A DNA stretch of 36,542 nucleotides, from positions 1-36,542 of the forward strand of contig CAJXPD010000087.1 in the NCBI GenBank assembly GCA_913057785.1, in the 5' to 3' direction. A program made the position numbers and the translations under genes. The stretch is from an uncultured Lewinella sp. (GTDB taxonomy: Bacteria; Bacteroidota; Bacteroidia; Chitinophagales; Saprospiraceae). Every line of letters starts with the position of its first letter. Positions within the stretch are counted from its first letter, which is position 1. Shown here piece after piece: positions 16,673-25,629 of the stretch. The notes below the pieces were generated by a model. The model worked only from the letters and a program-made list of their open reading frames with translations. It was not told the DNA's origin and ran no database searches.

Positions 16673-19600
16673 CTATTCTATGATGATCTTTTGGGTAGTG
16701 GCTCCCCTATCCGTTTGCAAGCGTACCATATAAAAACCACTTGGTAAATCAGAAACATCCATCTGAAACTGTTGTGCACCTATCGTTAGTCTATCCTGCT
16801 GGCTCAAAATCTGCTTACCATCCATACTAAACAATTCCAATGCTACATCGCTGCTATTTTCTGTAGTTACTGCAATATTGATTAGATTTCGGGCAGGATT
16901 GGGGAAGATCGAGACGATGGCGCCTAGAGATTCAATTTCTGTTACGGGTAGAACCGTTTGGTCATTCACCACTGTCCCTCTTTCTGGAGCCGAAGCGCAA
17001 GCCTGATCTCCTTCATTGCTACTTACACACACTTCTGATTGGTAATTGAAGATATCTAAGATTTCAATATCGTCAATATACCAGCCATCACGGCTTTCGA
17101 CATCATCCGTACCAAAACGAAACCGGACTTGGATATCTTGACCAATGTATTCACTCAAGTCAATATAAGCAGGCACAAACTGACCATTGGTCGTCCCACT
17201 AAAGGCCTCTATTCCAGGGATGGCAAAGGTGCTGTAGTTCAATGGACGTAAGTTACCCCCACGGAAATATTTTTCGGTTGCCACAGCTTCCCAGGAACTT
17301 CCCCCGTCAGTTGAAATCTCTACGAAACCTCCATCAAAACCCGTCTCTGTATTGTAACGATGATAAAACCGAAGGGCGGGCTGGGTGCCCTCTATCCGAA
17401 ATGGATTAGCCAAGAATAGAATTTGATCATTATCCGTATTGGTATTTTCAATAGACCAAGAACGTTCGCCACTGAAGGCAGGATCATCATCATTCACCTC
17501 CCAGATCGTCGTTCCATCCAAGAAATCGAAGACCCAGGTCACCTCTGTTTCCGCAGCTTCTACATCATCAAAAAACTGTTGCGTGGATTTGAGCTCTGCA
17601 GCTGTAAATACATCATAGGTTAACACCACAGTATCACCAGCGGCCATATCCCCGACTTCAAAAGTAATTTGATTCCCATTAAGGTCTACATTATCCGATC
17701 CTGTAGCAGAACCAGCAAGGTAAGTAGTTCCATCTGGCAATATATCATTCACCACCACACCGGAAATCGCTTCCGGTTTATGATTGTATACTTCAATGGT
17801 GTAATTGATCTCGTCTCCTGGATTGATTAATGGCGTAGCAGCTTTGGCAATCTTCAAAGTAGGAATACAGGTAGGATTGATCTCATAGCTTTCCGTCAGG
17901 TCATTACGATCATTCACAGATCCTTGATCAGCTCCAAAGCCCATTCCACGCCTGGCAAATACCTCCCAAATCAAACATTGGTTGGCTCCGCCATAAGTCA
18001 TTTCATCTGCCATGAGAATGGCATCACGCCCATCTAGGAAACCCGGACTACAGGCCTGCAGTTTCATGCCATCCATTACTAACTGGATAGCCATATTATT
18101 ACCTCCTGTGCCATTGATCATATCCTCATCAAAATCATGCACTTCAACCATGGACCAATACAGATCCCACAATGTTGCCGCCCAGATCTCTCCCAGCGGA
18201 TGCGGAGCTCCTCTTTGCCCCGGCTGACCAGGTGCCGGATTAAACACTCTTCCACCGGTGCCAATGATATCTGCAAAAGTCTGACTATTAACATCCATAT
18301 CGGAAGAATAGGGTAACCTTCTTACCCCCGTCCCACTTGCCGTTCGTGTCCAAACATAGGACCCCACATGCTTAGGCTCGGTGCCATCTTCGCCAGGCTT
18401 AACAGTAGTTACCAGCGAAAAGAAGTCACTCCACCCCTCTCCCATCTGTTCATCGTTGTCTAAGCAATTGCTATTGGCACCTCCGGTTAGTCGATTAGAA
18501 ATTCCGTGGCCATACTCATGAATACTCACCTCATTATCAAAATCAGCATCTACGAAGGTGGGGCCAGAAACATCCGGTTGCTGCAACTTCACATCTACTC
18601 CCTGAGCTATGAAGCTTCTGATCGTCTGACAATCGGTATTCTTCAACATCAAAGTAGGGATTACCGGCTCATCAATCGAGGTAGGTCCTCCCATGTCGAT
18701 TATTACATCTTCAAAATTACAGATGATTACGGCGATGGCGCCTGCTTGTTGAGCATTGATCGTTTTCTCCTTAAAAAAACACTCGCCCCGATCAATCATG
18801 GCAATTTTTCCATTCACCTCCTCGGCATTACTCACCGCGTTACACAACAAACTTGGGCTATTGGAATTATCTACGGCATTAACTATGCGTCCTTCTAGCG
18901 GGGTATCTGTGATACTTGGCCCGAAGGTCGCTATTCCTGTTTCAAAAGCACCTCTGATCGGTTCTGGCTCCAATACCGTGAAGAGATCGTTCCCTTGGCG
19001 ATCAAATAGATACATTTGCATCACCGGAGTAAAACCATCAATTGGCGTAAAGAAATTAGCATTATTTACTTCATCATCACTCGGATCAGCGGGTTCACGA
19101 TAAGGATCATCTCCGAAATCTTGAGCATGAGAACGTAAAGCGTCATTATCTGCCCCTCCGTTACCATAGTTGTTCTCCTGAAAATTACCCGCTGCCTCAT
19201 CAAACCCATAAGCGTAGGTAAAATCGTGCATGAAATTACTGATGTAAAAAAGCTGTGTAACAGCAGCCTCGGTATAACTTTCAGGCTCCATACTGAGATC
19301 TAAAGGAAAATCAAATTGCAAAGAACTTCCGCCATCTGGTTCATCGCCGGCAGAAACATTATTACCATCTCGATCGTGAAAGGCATGAACATTGTTTCCT
19401 CTCGTAATGGTGTGTTCTGCCCCAGCTTGGCCATCGGTATCATGCCACCCAAAGGGCGAAGCAGTCGGATCAGCTGGTGATGTAACCAATTGTCTTGCTC
19501 CTTGTAAAGGATTAGCTAAAGGAACAGGAAAGACGTTATAGGTTTCGCCAGCAAATGGGGGAAAATTCCCATCCCCCTTCAGGGCCTCCGTTAAGCCTTG

Positions 19601-20311
19601 AAAAGCAGGAGACTCTTTATGGGAACAAGCTGCTGTATGTTGATGAGCCTTATGCTTAGAAAAAGTACAACGCAACACTCGATCTCTCTTGTATAGCACC
19701 TTACCATCTTGTGCATCGACCAGTACATCCCACGCTTTGAGCGATCTACTTGCTTCCTGCAAATGCACTCTCCAAACCAATTCTACCACCTCACTTCCAG
19801 GCTTTGGCCAAAATAGAAGTTGAACTCTCAAGTCTGTAGCTGCTGTCTTACCCGGAGAAAAGACATAAGAGTACTCATTTACCTTCTCTTTGAATTGTAT
19901 CGAATTATCTGCTGTCAATTCCAAATGTTCTAGCGCATGTGTGACGGCACTAGCAGCATCAATATTGGCAGTAGTATACTTCACCTTTTCACTTAGTTCA
20001 GGCACAAATCGATTGGTAGCATATCCTACTTTCCCGTCAGGCTTAATATGCACTCCGATGATGGCACCTTCTACTTCAATATTCTGATAATGTTGAAGAA
20101 GGTAATAGTGCGTGACCAAATTGTGCTTGCTTTGGAATTGATGGCTAACTTTCACTTCTTCTATATCAGCGGGAAGCAAGCCCCATGAAGTGGACTGCTG
20201 TTCTACGTGTCGAAGTGCTACATCTAAAGGAGTTTGTTTTTGTGCATTACTCAAAAAGGGTGAAAAAAGCATGGCGATTATTGCCAGCCATGGGAGGACT
20301 CTTCTACACAT
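16673..20311 (-). CDS. M36 (fungalysin-type) metalloprotease with PA domain and T9SS sorting tail
   Basis: A 1212-residue secreted zinc protease. Residues 1-23 are the signal peptide (LSNA before Gln24). A fungalysin/PepSY-type propeptide (about 40-200) should keep the enzyme inactive until it is cut. The peptidase core is split by a PA domain (about 460-570, with GKIAMIDRGECFFKEK). The active site is HEYGH (His598, Glu599, His602) followed by EGWSDFF, whose Glu625 is the third zinc ligand. Next come a DUF11-like Ig domain (about 817-900), a jelly-roll region of the CUB/MAM kind (about 915-1085, ending YIDDIEI), and a C-terminal T9SS tail from FPNPARNL (about 1135) to the end, where VRLQTDRGATTQKIIIE is typical. 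The expected location is extracellular or outer-surface; it should digest peptides or proteins. The gene is single with its own promoter and terminator. Confidence 0.95.
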   Translation of the reverse strand: MCRRVLPWLAIIAMLFSPFLSNAQKQTPLDVALRHVEQQSTSWGLLPADIEEVKVSHQFQSKHNLVTHYYLLQHYQNIEVEGAIIGVHIKPDGKVGYATNRFVPELSEKVKYTTANIDAASAVTHALEHLELTADNSIQFKEKVNEYSYVFSPGKTAATDLRVQLLFWPKPGSEVVELVWRVHLQEASRSLKAWDVLVDAQDGKVLYKRDRVLRCTFSKHKAHQHTAACSHKESPAFQGLTEALKGDGNFPPFAGETYNVFPVPLANPLQGARQLVTSPADPTASPFGWHDTDGQAGAEHTITRGNNVHAFHDRDGNNVSAGDEPDGGSSLQFDFPLDLSMEPESYTEAAVTQLFYISNFMHDFTYAYGFDEAAGNFQENNYGNGGADNDALRSHAQDFGDDPYREPADPSDDEVNNANFFTPIDGFTPVMQMYLFDRQGNDLFTVLEPEPIRGAFETGIATFGPSITDTPLEGRIVNAVDNSNSPSLLCNAVSNAEEVNGKIAMIDRGECFFKEKTINAQQAGAIAVIICNFEDVIIDMGGPTSIDEPVIPTLMLKNTDCQTIRSFIAQGVDVKLQQPDVSGPTFVDADFDNEVSIHEYGHGISNRLTGGANSNCLDNDEQMGEGWSDFFSLVTTVKPGEDGTEPKHVGSYVWTRTASGTGVRRLPYSSDMDVNSQTFADIIGTGGRVFNPAPGQPGQRGAPHPLGEIWAATLWDLYWSMVEVHDFDEDMINGTGGNNMAIQLVMDGMKLQACSPGFLDGRDAILMADEMTYGGANQCLIWEVFARRGMGFGADQGSVNDRNDLTESYEINPTCIPTLKIAKAATPLINPGDEINYTIEVYNHKPEAISGVVVNDILPDGTTYLAGSATGSDNVDLNGNQITFEVGDMAAGDTVVLTYDVFTAAELKSTQQFFDDVEAAETEVTWVFDFLDGTTIWEVNDDDPAFSGERSWSIENTNTDNDQILFLANPFRIEGTQPALRFYHRYNTETGFDGGFVEISTDGGSSWEAVATEKYFRGGNLRPLNYSTFAIPGIEAFSGTTNGQFVPAYIDLSEYIGQDIQVRFRFGTDDVESRDGWYIDDIEILDIFNYQSEVCVSSNEGDQACASAPERGTVVNDQTVLPVTEIESLGAIVSIFPNPARNLINIAVTTENSSDVALELFSMDGKQILSQQDRLTIGAQQFQMDVSDLPSGFYMVRLQTDRGATTQKIIIE

Positions 20312-20407
20312 CTTGCTGCAATTTTAATCTTGGTTAGAAAAGAAAGAGGCATGCTATCTCCGGGTTAAAAAACTGCTCTTTCTATGGTTTGTTCAGTGAA
20401 TTTGGCT

Positions 20408-20415
20408 CAAATTTA
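20408..20415 (-). promoter_or_regulatory. -7 box of the M36 protease promoter
   Basis: The minus strand reads TAAATTTG at 20415-20408, an exact TAnnTTTG match, about 97 bp before the protease ATG. No TTTG is found at the expected -33 distance, so it may be weak or activator-dependent. It is back to back with the rlmB box at 20549-20556. Confidence 0.45.
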
Positions 20416-20548
20416 TGTATTTTCTCTGGCGTTCAGCTAGCCACTGTCCACTCATTGTACCTCCTACCCGACAATTGCGGGCATGCCTTATAGCATTTTG
20501 TACAATGAACGTCTTTTTTTGAGTGATCCCGTTTTCCTTCTTTTATAC

Positions 20549-20556
20549 TACTTTTG
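20549..20556 (+). promoter_or_regulatory. -7 box of rlmB, six bases before its ATG
   Basis: TACTTTTG (20549-20556) is an exact match to TAnnTTTG. A TTTG at 20518-20521 is 27 bp upstream, too far for standard spacing. Transcription would start about five to seven bases after the box, at or next to the ATG at 20563, which predicts a leaderless mRNA. Confidence 0.55.
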
Positions 20557-20562
20557 TGCCAA

Positions 20563-21309
20563 ATGCATAAAAAAGAAAAAGATATTATCTACGGTCGTCA
20601 TCCAGTGGTAGATGCCATTGAGGCCGGCGTATCCTTGGACAAGGTTATTTTTCAGCAGGGCGTGAGAGGGCCCTTGGAAAAGGAGATTCGTCAATTGACT
20701 AAGGCAGCCAACATTCCATTACAAATAGCACCGAAGGAAAGGATGAACCGATTGGTAAGAGCCAATCATCAAGGCATCATTGCTTTGATTGCCCCAATAC
20801 CCTTCTACAGGATTATGGATGTACTACCTACGATCTATGAACGGTCAGAAACACCCCTAGTGGTGATGCTGGATGGAGTTACCGATGTCCGCAATCTTGG
20901 TGCCATCGCCCGGACCGCAGAAGTATGTGGTGCCCATGCACTAATTGTCCCACTAAAGGGGACGGCCCAGATCAACGCTGATGCTATGAAGACCTCCGCT
21001 GGTGCATTGGCGAAGATTCCTGTTTGTCGGGAGCCAAGCTTGGTTAAGGCCGTAGACTTTCTCCAGCAATCCGGCCTTTCGGTGATGGCGAGCAGTCTCA
21101 AAGCCGATAAATCTATCCACCAACTGGACTGGACGCTCCCCCTTGGTCTAATCGTAGGTTCCGAGGGAGAAGGGATTAGCACAGCCATGGAAAAGGCAGC
21201 TGATGAATTATTCATTATCCCCCAACAAGGTACTACCGATTCCCTCAATGTATCTGTGGCAACAGGTATGATTTTGTATGAATGTATGCGACAAAGACAC
21301 CTCCTATAG
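20563..21309 (+). CDS. rlmB: 23S rRNA (guanosine-2'-O)-methyltransferase RlmB-like (SPOUT/TrmH family)
   Basis: The 248-residue protein methylates the 2'-O of a guanosine in 23S rRNA (G2251 in E. coli) using S-adenosylmethionine. It opens with KDIIYGRHPVVDAIEAG, the family's substrate-binding N-terminal domain (about 5-75). The SpoU methylase domain follows with three knot motifs: motif 1 LDGVTDVRNLGAIARTAE (Asn and Arg), motif 2 LIVGSEGEGI, and motif 3 TDSLNVSVATGMILYE. Length matches RlmB and related TrmH proteins; a tRNA or other rRNA target cannot be fully excluded. I chose ATG 20563 rather than the TTG at 20554, because that TTG is part of the TACTTTTG promoter box. Two envelope-type genes and uvrC follow on the same strand. 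Confidence 0.93.
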   Translation: MHKKEKDIIYGRHPVVDAIEAGVSLDKVIFQQGVRGPLEKEIRQLTKAANIPLQIAPKERMNRLVRANHQGIIALIAPIPFYRIMDVLPTIYERSETPLVVMLDGVTDVRNLGAIARTAEVCGAHALIVPLKGTAQINADAMKTSAGALAKIPVCREPSLVKAVDFLQQSGLSVMASSLKADKSIHQLDWTLPLGLIVGSEGEGISTAMEKAADELFIIPQQGTTDSLNVSVATGMILYECMRQRHLL

Positions 21310-21362
21310 TGGACACGATTGATGATAAAAGCCTGATTTAGCAGCAGTACCGATTTTTTTAC

Positions 21363-21370
21363 TATAATTG
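21363..21370 (+). promoter_or_regulatory. Possible -7 box before the tandem OmpA-like gene
   Basis: TATAATTG (21363-21370) is one base from TAnnTTTG and lies 40 bp before the ATG. No -33 TTTG is obvious. It could give the OmpA/HhH pair their own transcript independent of rlmB. Confidence 0.3.
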
Positions 21371-21410
21371 TGTATGTTAACAGCTTAATCATTAACAAAC
21401 GCTATCATAT

Positions 21411-22292
21411 ATGAGGTTTCTGGCCTTTCTGGTATTCCTTACGTTTCTGGCTTTTGCCATCTGGGCACGTTGGTACTTCGTATGTGAAGTACGACAGCAA
21501 TGCGAAAAAGAACCCACCGATATTCGGCTCAAAACCCTAAGCCTCACCGACGGCGACAAGATCATTTTGCAAGGCTATGACCAATTCGCCTTCGATTCGG
21601 CCTCCGTCGACGCCCGCCTAAACGATGATAATCGAGCCTTTTTGGATACTGTAGCAGCCATCCTGAAAGCAGATACAACTAGAGATCTTACTATAACCGC
21701 CTTTTATCGTACCACAGAAACTGGCATTGATCCGCCGGGCTGGTATGAAGATCTGGGCACGGCTCGTGCGGCTTACGTGAGGGGTCTACTCGAACGTAGA
21801 GGGGTAGATCCGTCCAGAATCAAGCTAGATCATGGCGTGAGTGAGGATATTACCTTAGGTGTGCCCTTACTATTTGAATTGTTTGATCCGAATGCGATCC
21901 CGGACGATTTTGATAATCGTGGACTGGCCTTCGAGTTCAACGATATGACCTTCTCAGATGCCAATTTCCGCTTCAATTCGGCAGAATTTATACCCGGAGA
22001 ATCCTTCATCGATTATGCGGATTCGGTAAAAACCTATCTCTCCCTGCATCCGGAGGAAAAGATCATCATTACGGGACACACGGATAGTAAAGGTACCTCA
22101 AAATATAACTACAACTTAGGCATAAAACGTGCAAAAAGTGCGTTAGAATACTTCCGAGAGCTTGGCGTTAGCGCCACAATAGAAACACGTTCTGACGGAG
22201 AAACCCAGCCGGTAGCTCCAAACAAAAGGAATGGGAAAGATTTCCCAGAAGGACGTCAGAAAAATCGCAGAGTTAATTTCACCATTGAGTAA
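21411..22292 (+). CDS. Membrane-anchored protein with tandem OmpA-like domains
   Basis: 293 residues. An uncleaved-looking N-terminal hydrophobic segment (about 3-23, FLAFLVFLTFLAFAIWARWYF) anchors the protein. The C-terminal OmpA/MotB domain (about 180-293) is canonical: FRFNSAEFIPGESF, then GHTDSKGTSKYN with His223 and Asp225, and RQKNRRV near the end, the residues that hold peptidoglycan. The first half (about 45-160) has the same layout (YDQFAFDSASVDARLND, LTITAFYRTTE, LGTARAAYVRGLLERRGVDPSRI) but lacks the GHTD motif, so it looks like a duplicated and diverged copy. The likely role is tethering the envelope to peptidoglycan. The next gene begins 23 bp downstream, so the two are very likely co-transcribed. 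Confidence 0.85.
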   Translation: MRFLAFLVFLTFLAFAIWARWYFVCEVRQQCEKEPTDIRLKTLSLTDGDKIILQGYDQFAFDSASVDARLNDDNRAFLDTVAAILKADTTRDLTITAFYRTTETGIDPPGWYEDLGTARAAYVRGLLERRGVDPSRIKLDHGVSEDITLGVPLLFELFDPNAIPDDFDNRGLAFEFNDMTFSDANFRFNSAEFIPGESFIDYADSVKTYLSLHPEEKIIITGHTDSKGTSKYNYNLGIKRAKSALEYFRELGVSATIETRSDGETQPVAPNKRNGKDFPEGRQKNRRVNFTIE

Positions 22293-22315
22293 GAACACTC
22301 AAAACACTATACTTT

Positions 22316-23572
22316 ATGGAAGGTCTTCAAGATTTGTTCGCCAATTTCGACTCACAGGATAGCTACACGATACTAGCTATCATGTTCATTGCCTTGCTAT
22401 TTGGTATGCTAATCGGCTTCCTGCTTAGATCAGGTGCAGTAAGAAAGCTGCGAAAGGAACTAAAAGCAGAGAAAAAAAAACTGAGCGAGCTTCAACTTGA
22501 GAATGAAACGCTACTCGGAAAACAGGCAGAGTACGAAAAACAGCTGAAGCAGGCGGAATATAACCTCGTCTCTTATACTGATCGTATTGATGAGTTGGAG
22601 AAAGAGAAGGCCAAACTCCTAAAGGATGTCTATCATGTTAATCAACAGTTGGAAGAGATCCAAACGACCGATAGAGAATACAACACCATCATTGCTGGTT
22701 TAAAGGATGAGATCACACAGCTAAAGACGGAAAATACCCAGCTGAACAAGGTGGTAGAGGATGAGGACGAACAAGTGGATAATATGGCTCAGATGCAAAG
22801 CCTCTACAATGCTACACGCCAACAATTAGCTACCTTCGAATCTAGGTTGAGCCATCTTGATGAAGAAAATGAAACCCTGAAGGCTGAACTGGCCGAGTTG
22901 AAAGTACTGCAGGCTCAAGCACCGACACAAGCAGATGCACCTAAATCAGCTGATCCCATCCTATCTTTTGTAGAAGAGGGGGAAACCTCCGAGCCGGATC
23001 CTGAAAGTTTGGCAAAAGCTGATAAAAAGGTGCTCAATGAAAAGATCATCATCGAAGATCACGAAAAGGATGATCTTACTTTGATCAACGGCATTGGTCC
23101 CTTCATTGAAAAGAAACTCAATGATATCGGCATCTATACCTATCAACAAATAGCCGATTTTGATGGCCCAAAGATCGAACAGGTAACACGCGATGTTGCG
23201 TACTTCCCAGGCAGAATTGAAAAGGATGATTGGGTAGGTCAAGCCAAAAAGTTGTTGGCCATGAAAACCAATAATCCAGCCGCTCTTAAGAAAAAAGCAA
23301 GCCATCCTACGGACCCTAAAAACCTTAAGATTGTAGAAGGTATTGGTCCCAAGATCGAGCAACTCCTGAAAGATGGTGGCATCGATAACTGGCAAGATTT
23401 GGCAGAAGCTACACTGGAGCGCTTGCAAGAGATTCTGACGGCAGCTGGCGAACGCTACCGCATCCATGACCCTAATACCTGGTCCAATCAAGCGACACTT
23501 GCAGCCGCCGGAAAATGGGCAGAGTTGGAAAAGTACCAGGATGAATTGAAAGGAGGGCGAGTAGTGGATTAG
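22316..23572 (+). CDS. Membrane-anchored coiled-coil protein with two helix-hairpin-helix domains
   Basis: 418 residues; family known in Bacteroidota but without an assigned function that I can name. Residues 17-37 are a single membrane segment. A charged heptad-rich stretch (about 38-195) should form a long coiled coil. An acidic linker follows. Two helix-hairpin-helix (HhH) units come next: LTLINGIGPFIEKKLNDIGI (centred on residue 259) and LKIVEGIGPKIEQLLKDGGI (centred on 342). The C-terminus (about 375-410, YRIHDPNTWSNQATLAAAGKW) is the short tail usually seen after this HhH type. HhH modules normally contact DNA backbone or mediate protein contacts. Paired with the OmpA-like gene, it suggests an inner-membrane strut that may touch DNA. 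The operon partner is 23 bp upstream and uvrC starts 112 bp downstream. The topology is inferred. Confidence 0.85.
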   Translation: MEGLQDLFANFDSQDSYTILAIMFIALLFGMLIGFLLRSGAVRKLRKELKAEKKKLSELQLENETLLGKQAEYEKQLKQAEYNLVSYTDRIDELEKEKAKLLKDVYHVNQQLEEIQTTDREYNTIIAGLKDEITQLKTENTQLNKVVEDEDEQVDNMAQMQSLYNATRQQLATFESRLSHLDEENETLKAELAELKVLQAQAPTQADAPKSADPILSFVEEGETSEPDPESLAKADKKVLNEKIIIEDHEKDDLTLINGIGPFIEKKLNDIGIYTYQQIADFDGPKIEQVTRDVAYFPGRIEKDDWVGQAKKLLAMKTNNPAALKKKASHPTDPKNLKIVEGIGPKIEQLLKDGGIDNWQDLAEATLERLQEILTAAGERYRIHDPNTWSNQATLAAAGKWAELEKYQDELKGGRVVD

Positions 23573-23684
23573 ATTCTGAATTTGTCCACAACCATTGTTC
23601 TCGACCAGCTGTTTTCAATAAGATAAGGTCGCTAAGCTCGTCTGCCGAAAAGGTAGACTTGCATCTCTTAAGTATGCTCATTCC

Positions 23685-25505
23685 ATGACAACAGAGGATT
23701 TCAAGAAGATTGCGGATACTATTCCACATGAGCCGGGTGTTTATCGATTCCTTGATGAATCGGGCATTATCCTATATGTTGGAAAAGCCAAAAGTCTGCG
23801 CAATCGAGTGGCTTCTTATTTTGGTGAACGAAAAGGACGAGCCCATAAGACTCGAGTGCTGGTAAAAAATGCAGATCATCTGGAGTTCACCTTAGTAGAA
23901 ACAGAAGCGGACGCCTTACTATTGGAGAACTCTCTGATCAAAAAGTATCAGCCACGATACAATGTGATGCTCAAGGACGGGAAGTCTTATTCATATCTCT
24001 GTATCAAGAAGGAACGGTTTCCCAGAGTTTTCATTACTCGTCGTGTTATCCGAGACGGATCAACTTACTTCGGCCCTTACACCTCCAAATATCGACTTAA
24101 GATAATCCTGGATCTCATCAAGCAATTGTTCCCGCTCCGCACTTGTACCTTGAATTTATCTCAGTCGAATATTGATGGCGGCAAATTCAAAGTTTGCCTA
24201 GAGTATCATATCAAGAATTGCATTGGACCATGCGTTGGCTTTGAATCCGAGGAAGAATATAATGAGCGGGTTGCTCAGATCAGGAATATCCTAAAAGGGA
24301 ACTTCAGTGCCGTCATCCAGCATTTCAAAAAAGAAATGCAAAAAATGGCCGAAAACTTAGAGTTTGAGAAGGCCCAGCAAATGAAGGAGAAACTGGACGC
24401 CTTCAATGACTATCAAGCCAAGTCCACCGTAGTTAGTACCAAAATCCGAGATGTAGATGTCTTCACCATTGCATCCTCGGAGAAGGAAGCTTATATCAAC
24501 TATCTGAAGATCGTCAATGGTGCGATCATCCACACGCATACCCAAGAATTGGTGATCAACCTGGACGATGAGGAGGAGGATCTACTACAGTACACCATTC
24601 CAGTGCTACGGGAACGATTTAATAGCATTGCGCAGGAGTTGATACTCCCTTACCCTATCACTTTGACGGAGGAAGATCTTACGATCACTGTACCCAAGAT
24701 CGGTGATAAGAAAAAACTATTGGAGCTGTCTGAAAAGAACGTGAAGTTCTACTTAATGCAAAAACAGAAAGAGGCGGTCAGCCGCACCAATAAGCAAACT
24801 CCCGCAGAACGTATATTGCGTACCATGCAGAAGGATTTGCAAATGGATGTCTTGCCCATTCACCTAGAATGCTTTGATAACTCCAATATTCAAGGAGCCC
24901 ATCCGGTATCCTCCTGTGTGGTGTTCAAGAATGCTAAACCCTCTAAAAAAGATTATCGCCATTTCAATATCAAAACCGTTGAAGGCCCGAATGATTTTGC
25001 TTCGATGGAGGAAGTAGTTCGGCGACGTTATTCCAGATTGGTGAGAGAAAACAGTCCCTTACCACAATTGATCATCATTGATGGAGGGAAAGGGCAGCTG
25101 AGCGCAGCTACCAAGATTATACGGGAACTAGGCATAGAAGACAAGGTCACCATCATTGGGATCGCCAAGCGTTTGGAAGAAATCTTTTTCCCAGATGATC
25201 CTATCCCCTTGTATATCGATAAAAAGTCGGAAACGTTAAAGGTAATCCAGCAGGCGAGGAATGAGGCACACCGTTTTGCGATCACTTTCCACCGAGATCA
25301 GCGTTCTCGTGCCTTTCTTGGCACTGAACTTACGGATATTCCAGGCATCGGCGACAAAACCGCAGAGAAATTGCTAACGCATTTTGGCTCCGTAAAGAAA
25401 CTGCGCCAAGCCACGGCTGCACAGATTGCAGAGGCAAGTAATCTAAATGTAGCGAAAAAGGTAATGGATTACTTCAAGGAGGGAGAAGGTCCTAAGGAAG
25501 CTTAG
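23685..25505 (+). CDS. uvrC: Excinuclease ABC subunit C
   Basis: 606 residues, normal for UvrC, the nuclease that cuts both sides of DNA lesions marked by UvrA-UvrB. The GIY-YIG nuclease domain is at 15-95: GVYRF (18-22), YVGKAKSLRNRV (31-42) with catalytic Tyr/Arg, and LLLENSLIKKYQPRYN with the metal-binding Glu. A Cys cluster (CTLNLSQ then CLEYHIKNCIGPC, about 150-180) matches the Fe-S cluster region reported for UvrC. The UVR motif (about 203-240, FKKEMQKMAENLEFEKAQQMK) contacts UvrB. The RNase H-like endonuclease domain is at about 370-530, with LECFDNSNIQG and LIIIDGGKGQL. A C-terminal (HhH)2 (about 545-595, LTDIPGIGDKTAEKLL) binds DNA. A palindromic repeat begins 10 bp after the stop. 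Confidence 0.98.
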   Translation: MTTEDFKKIADTIPHEPGVYRFLDESGIILYVGKAKSLRNRVASYFGERKGRAHKTRVLVKNADHLEFTLVETEADALLLENSLIKKYQPRYNVMLKDGKSYSYLCIKKERFPRVFITRRVIRDGSTYFGPYTSKYRLKIILDLIKQLFPLRTCTLNLSQSNIDGGKFKVCLEYHIKNCIGPCVGFESEEEYNERVAQIRNILKGNFSAVIQHFKKEMQKMAENLEFEKAQQMKEKLDAFNDYQAKSTVVSTKIRDVDVFTIASSEKEAYINYLKIVNGAIIHTHTQELVINLDDEEEDLLQYTIPVLRERFNSIAQELILPYPITLTEEDLTITVPKIGDKKKLLELSEKNVKFYLMQKQKEAVSRTNKQTPAERILRTMQKDLQMDVLPIHLECFDNSNIQGAHPVSSCVVFKNAKPSKKDYRHFNIKTVEGPNDFASMEEVVRRRYSRLVRENSPLPQLIIIDGGKGQLSAATKIIRELGIEDKVTIIGIAKRLEEIFFPDDPIPLYIDKKSETLKVIQQARNEAHRFAITFHRDQRSRAFLGTELTDIPGIGDKTAEKLLTHFGSVKKLRQATAAQIAEASNLNVAKKVMDYFKEGEGPKEA

Positions 25506-25514
25506 GCTCCCTAG

Positions 25515-25617
25515 CCTCGTCTTCCGAAGTCCAAGGTTTAGTCATCCGAAGTTTCCCTTAGGCAGGACCTAGTTAAACTTCGGATGACTTACTTGCAGTC
25601 GCCAACTTCGGATGACT
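25515..25617. repeat. Palindromic REP-like element, copy A
   Basis: The element is two nested hairpins. The inner stem is AGTCATCCGAAGTTT (25540-25554) paired perfectly over 15 bp with AAACTTCGGATGACT (25575-25589), and its 20-base loop holds a further TAGG-cagga-CCTA hairpin. The outer stem pairs GTCTTCCGAAGT (25519-25530) with ACTTCGGATGAC (25605-25616) with one mismatch. Copy B (27988-28083) has the same order and spacing. The element sits between the convergent uvrC and 25630-27873 genes, 12 bp from the stop of the latter, and may act as a bidirectional transcript end. Confidence 0.9.
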
Positions 25618-25629
25618 AAAGCTCGCCCC

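Noticed and set aside
20554..20562. TTG start for rlmB
   Set aside because: It overlaps the TACTTTTG promoter box; the ATG at 20563 matches the family start better.
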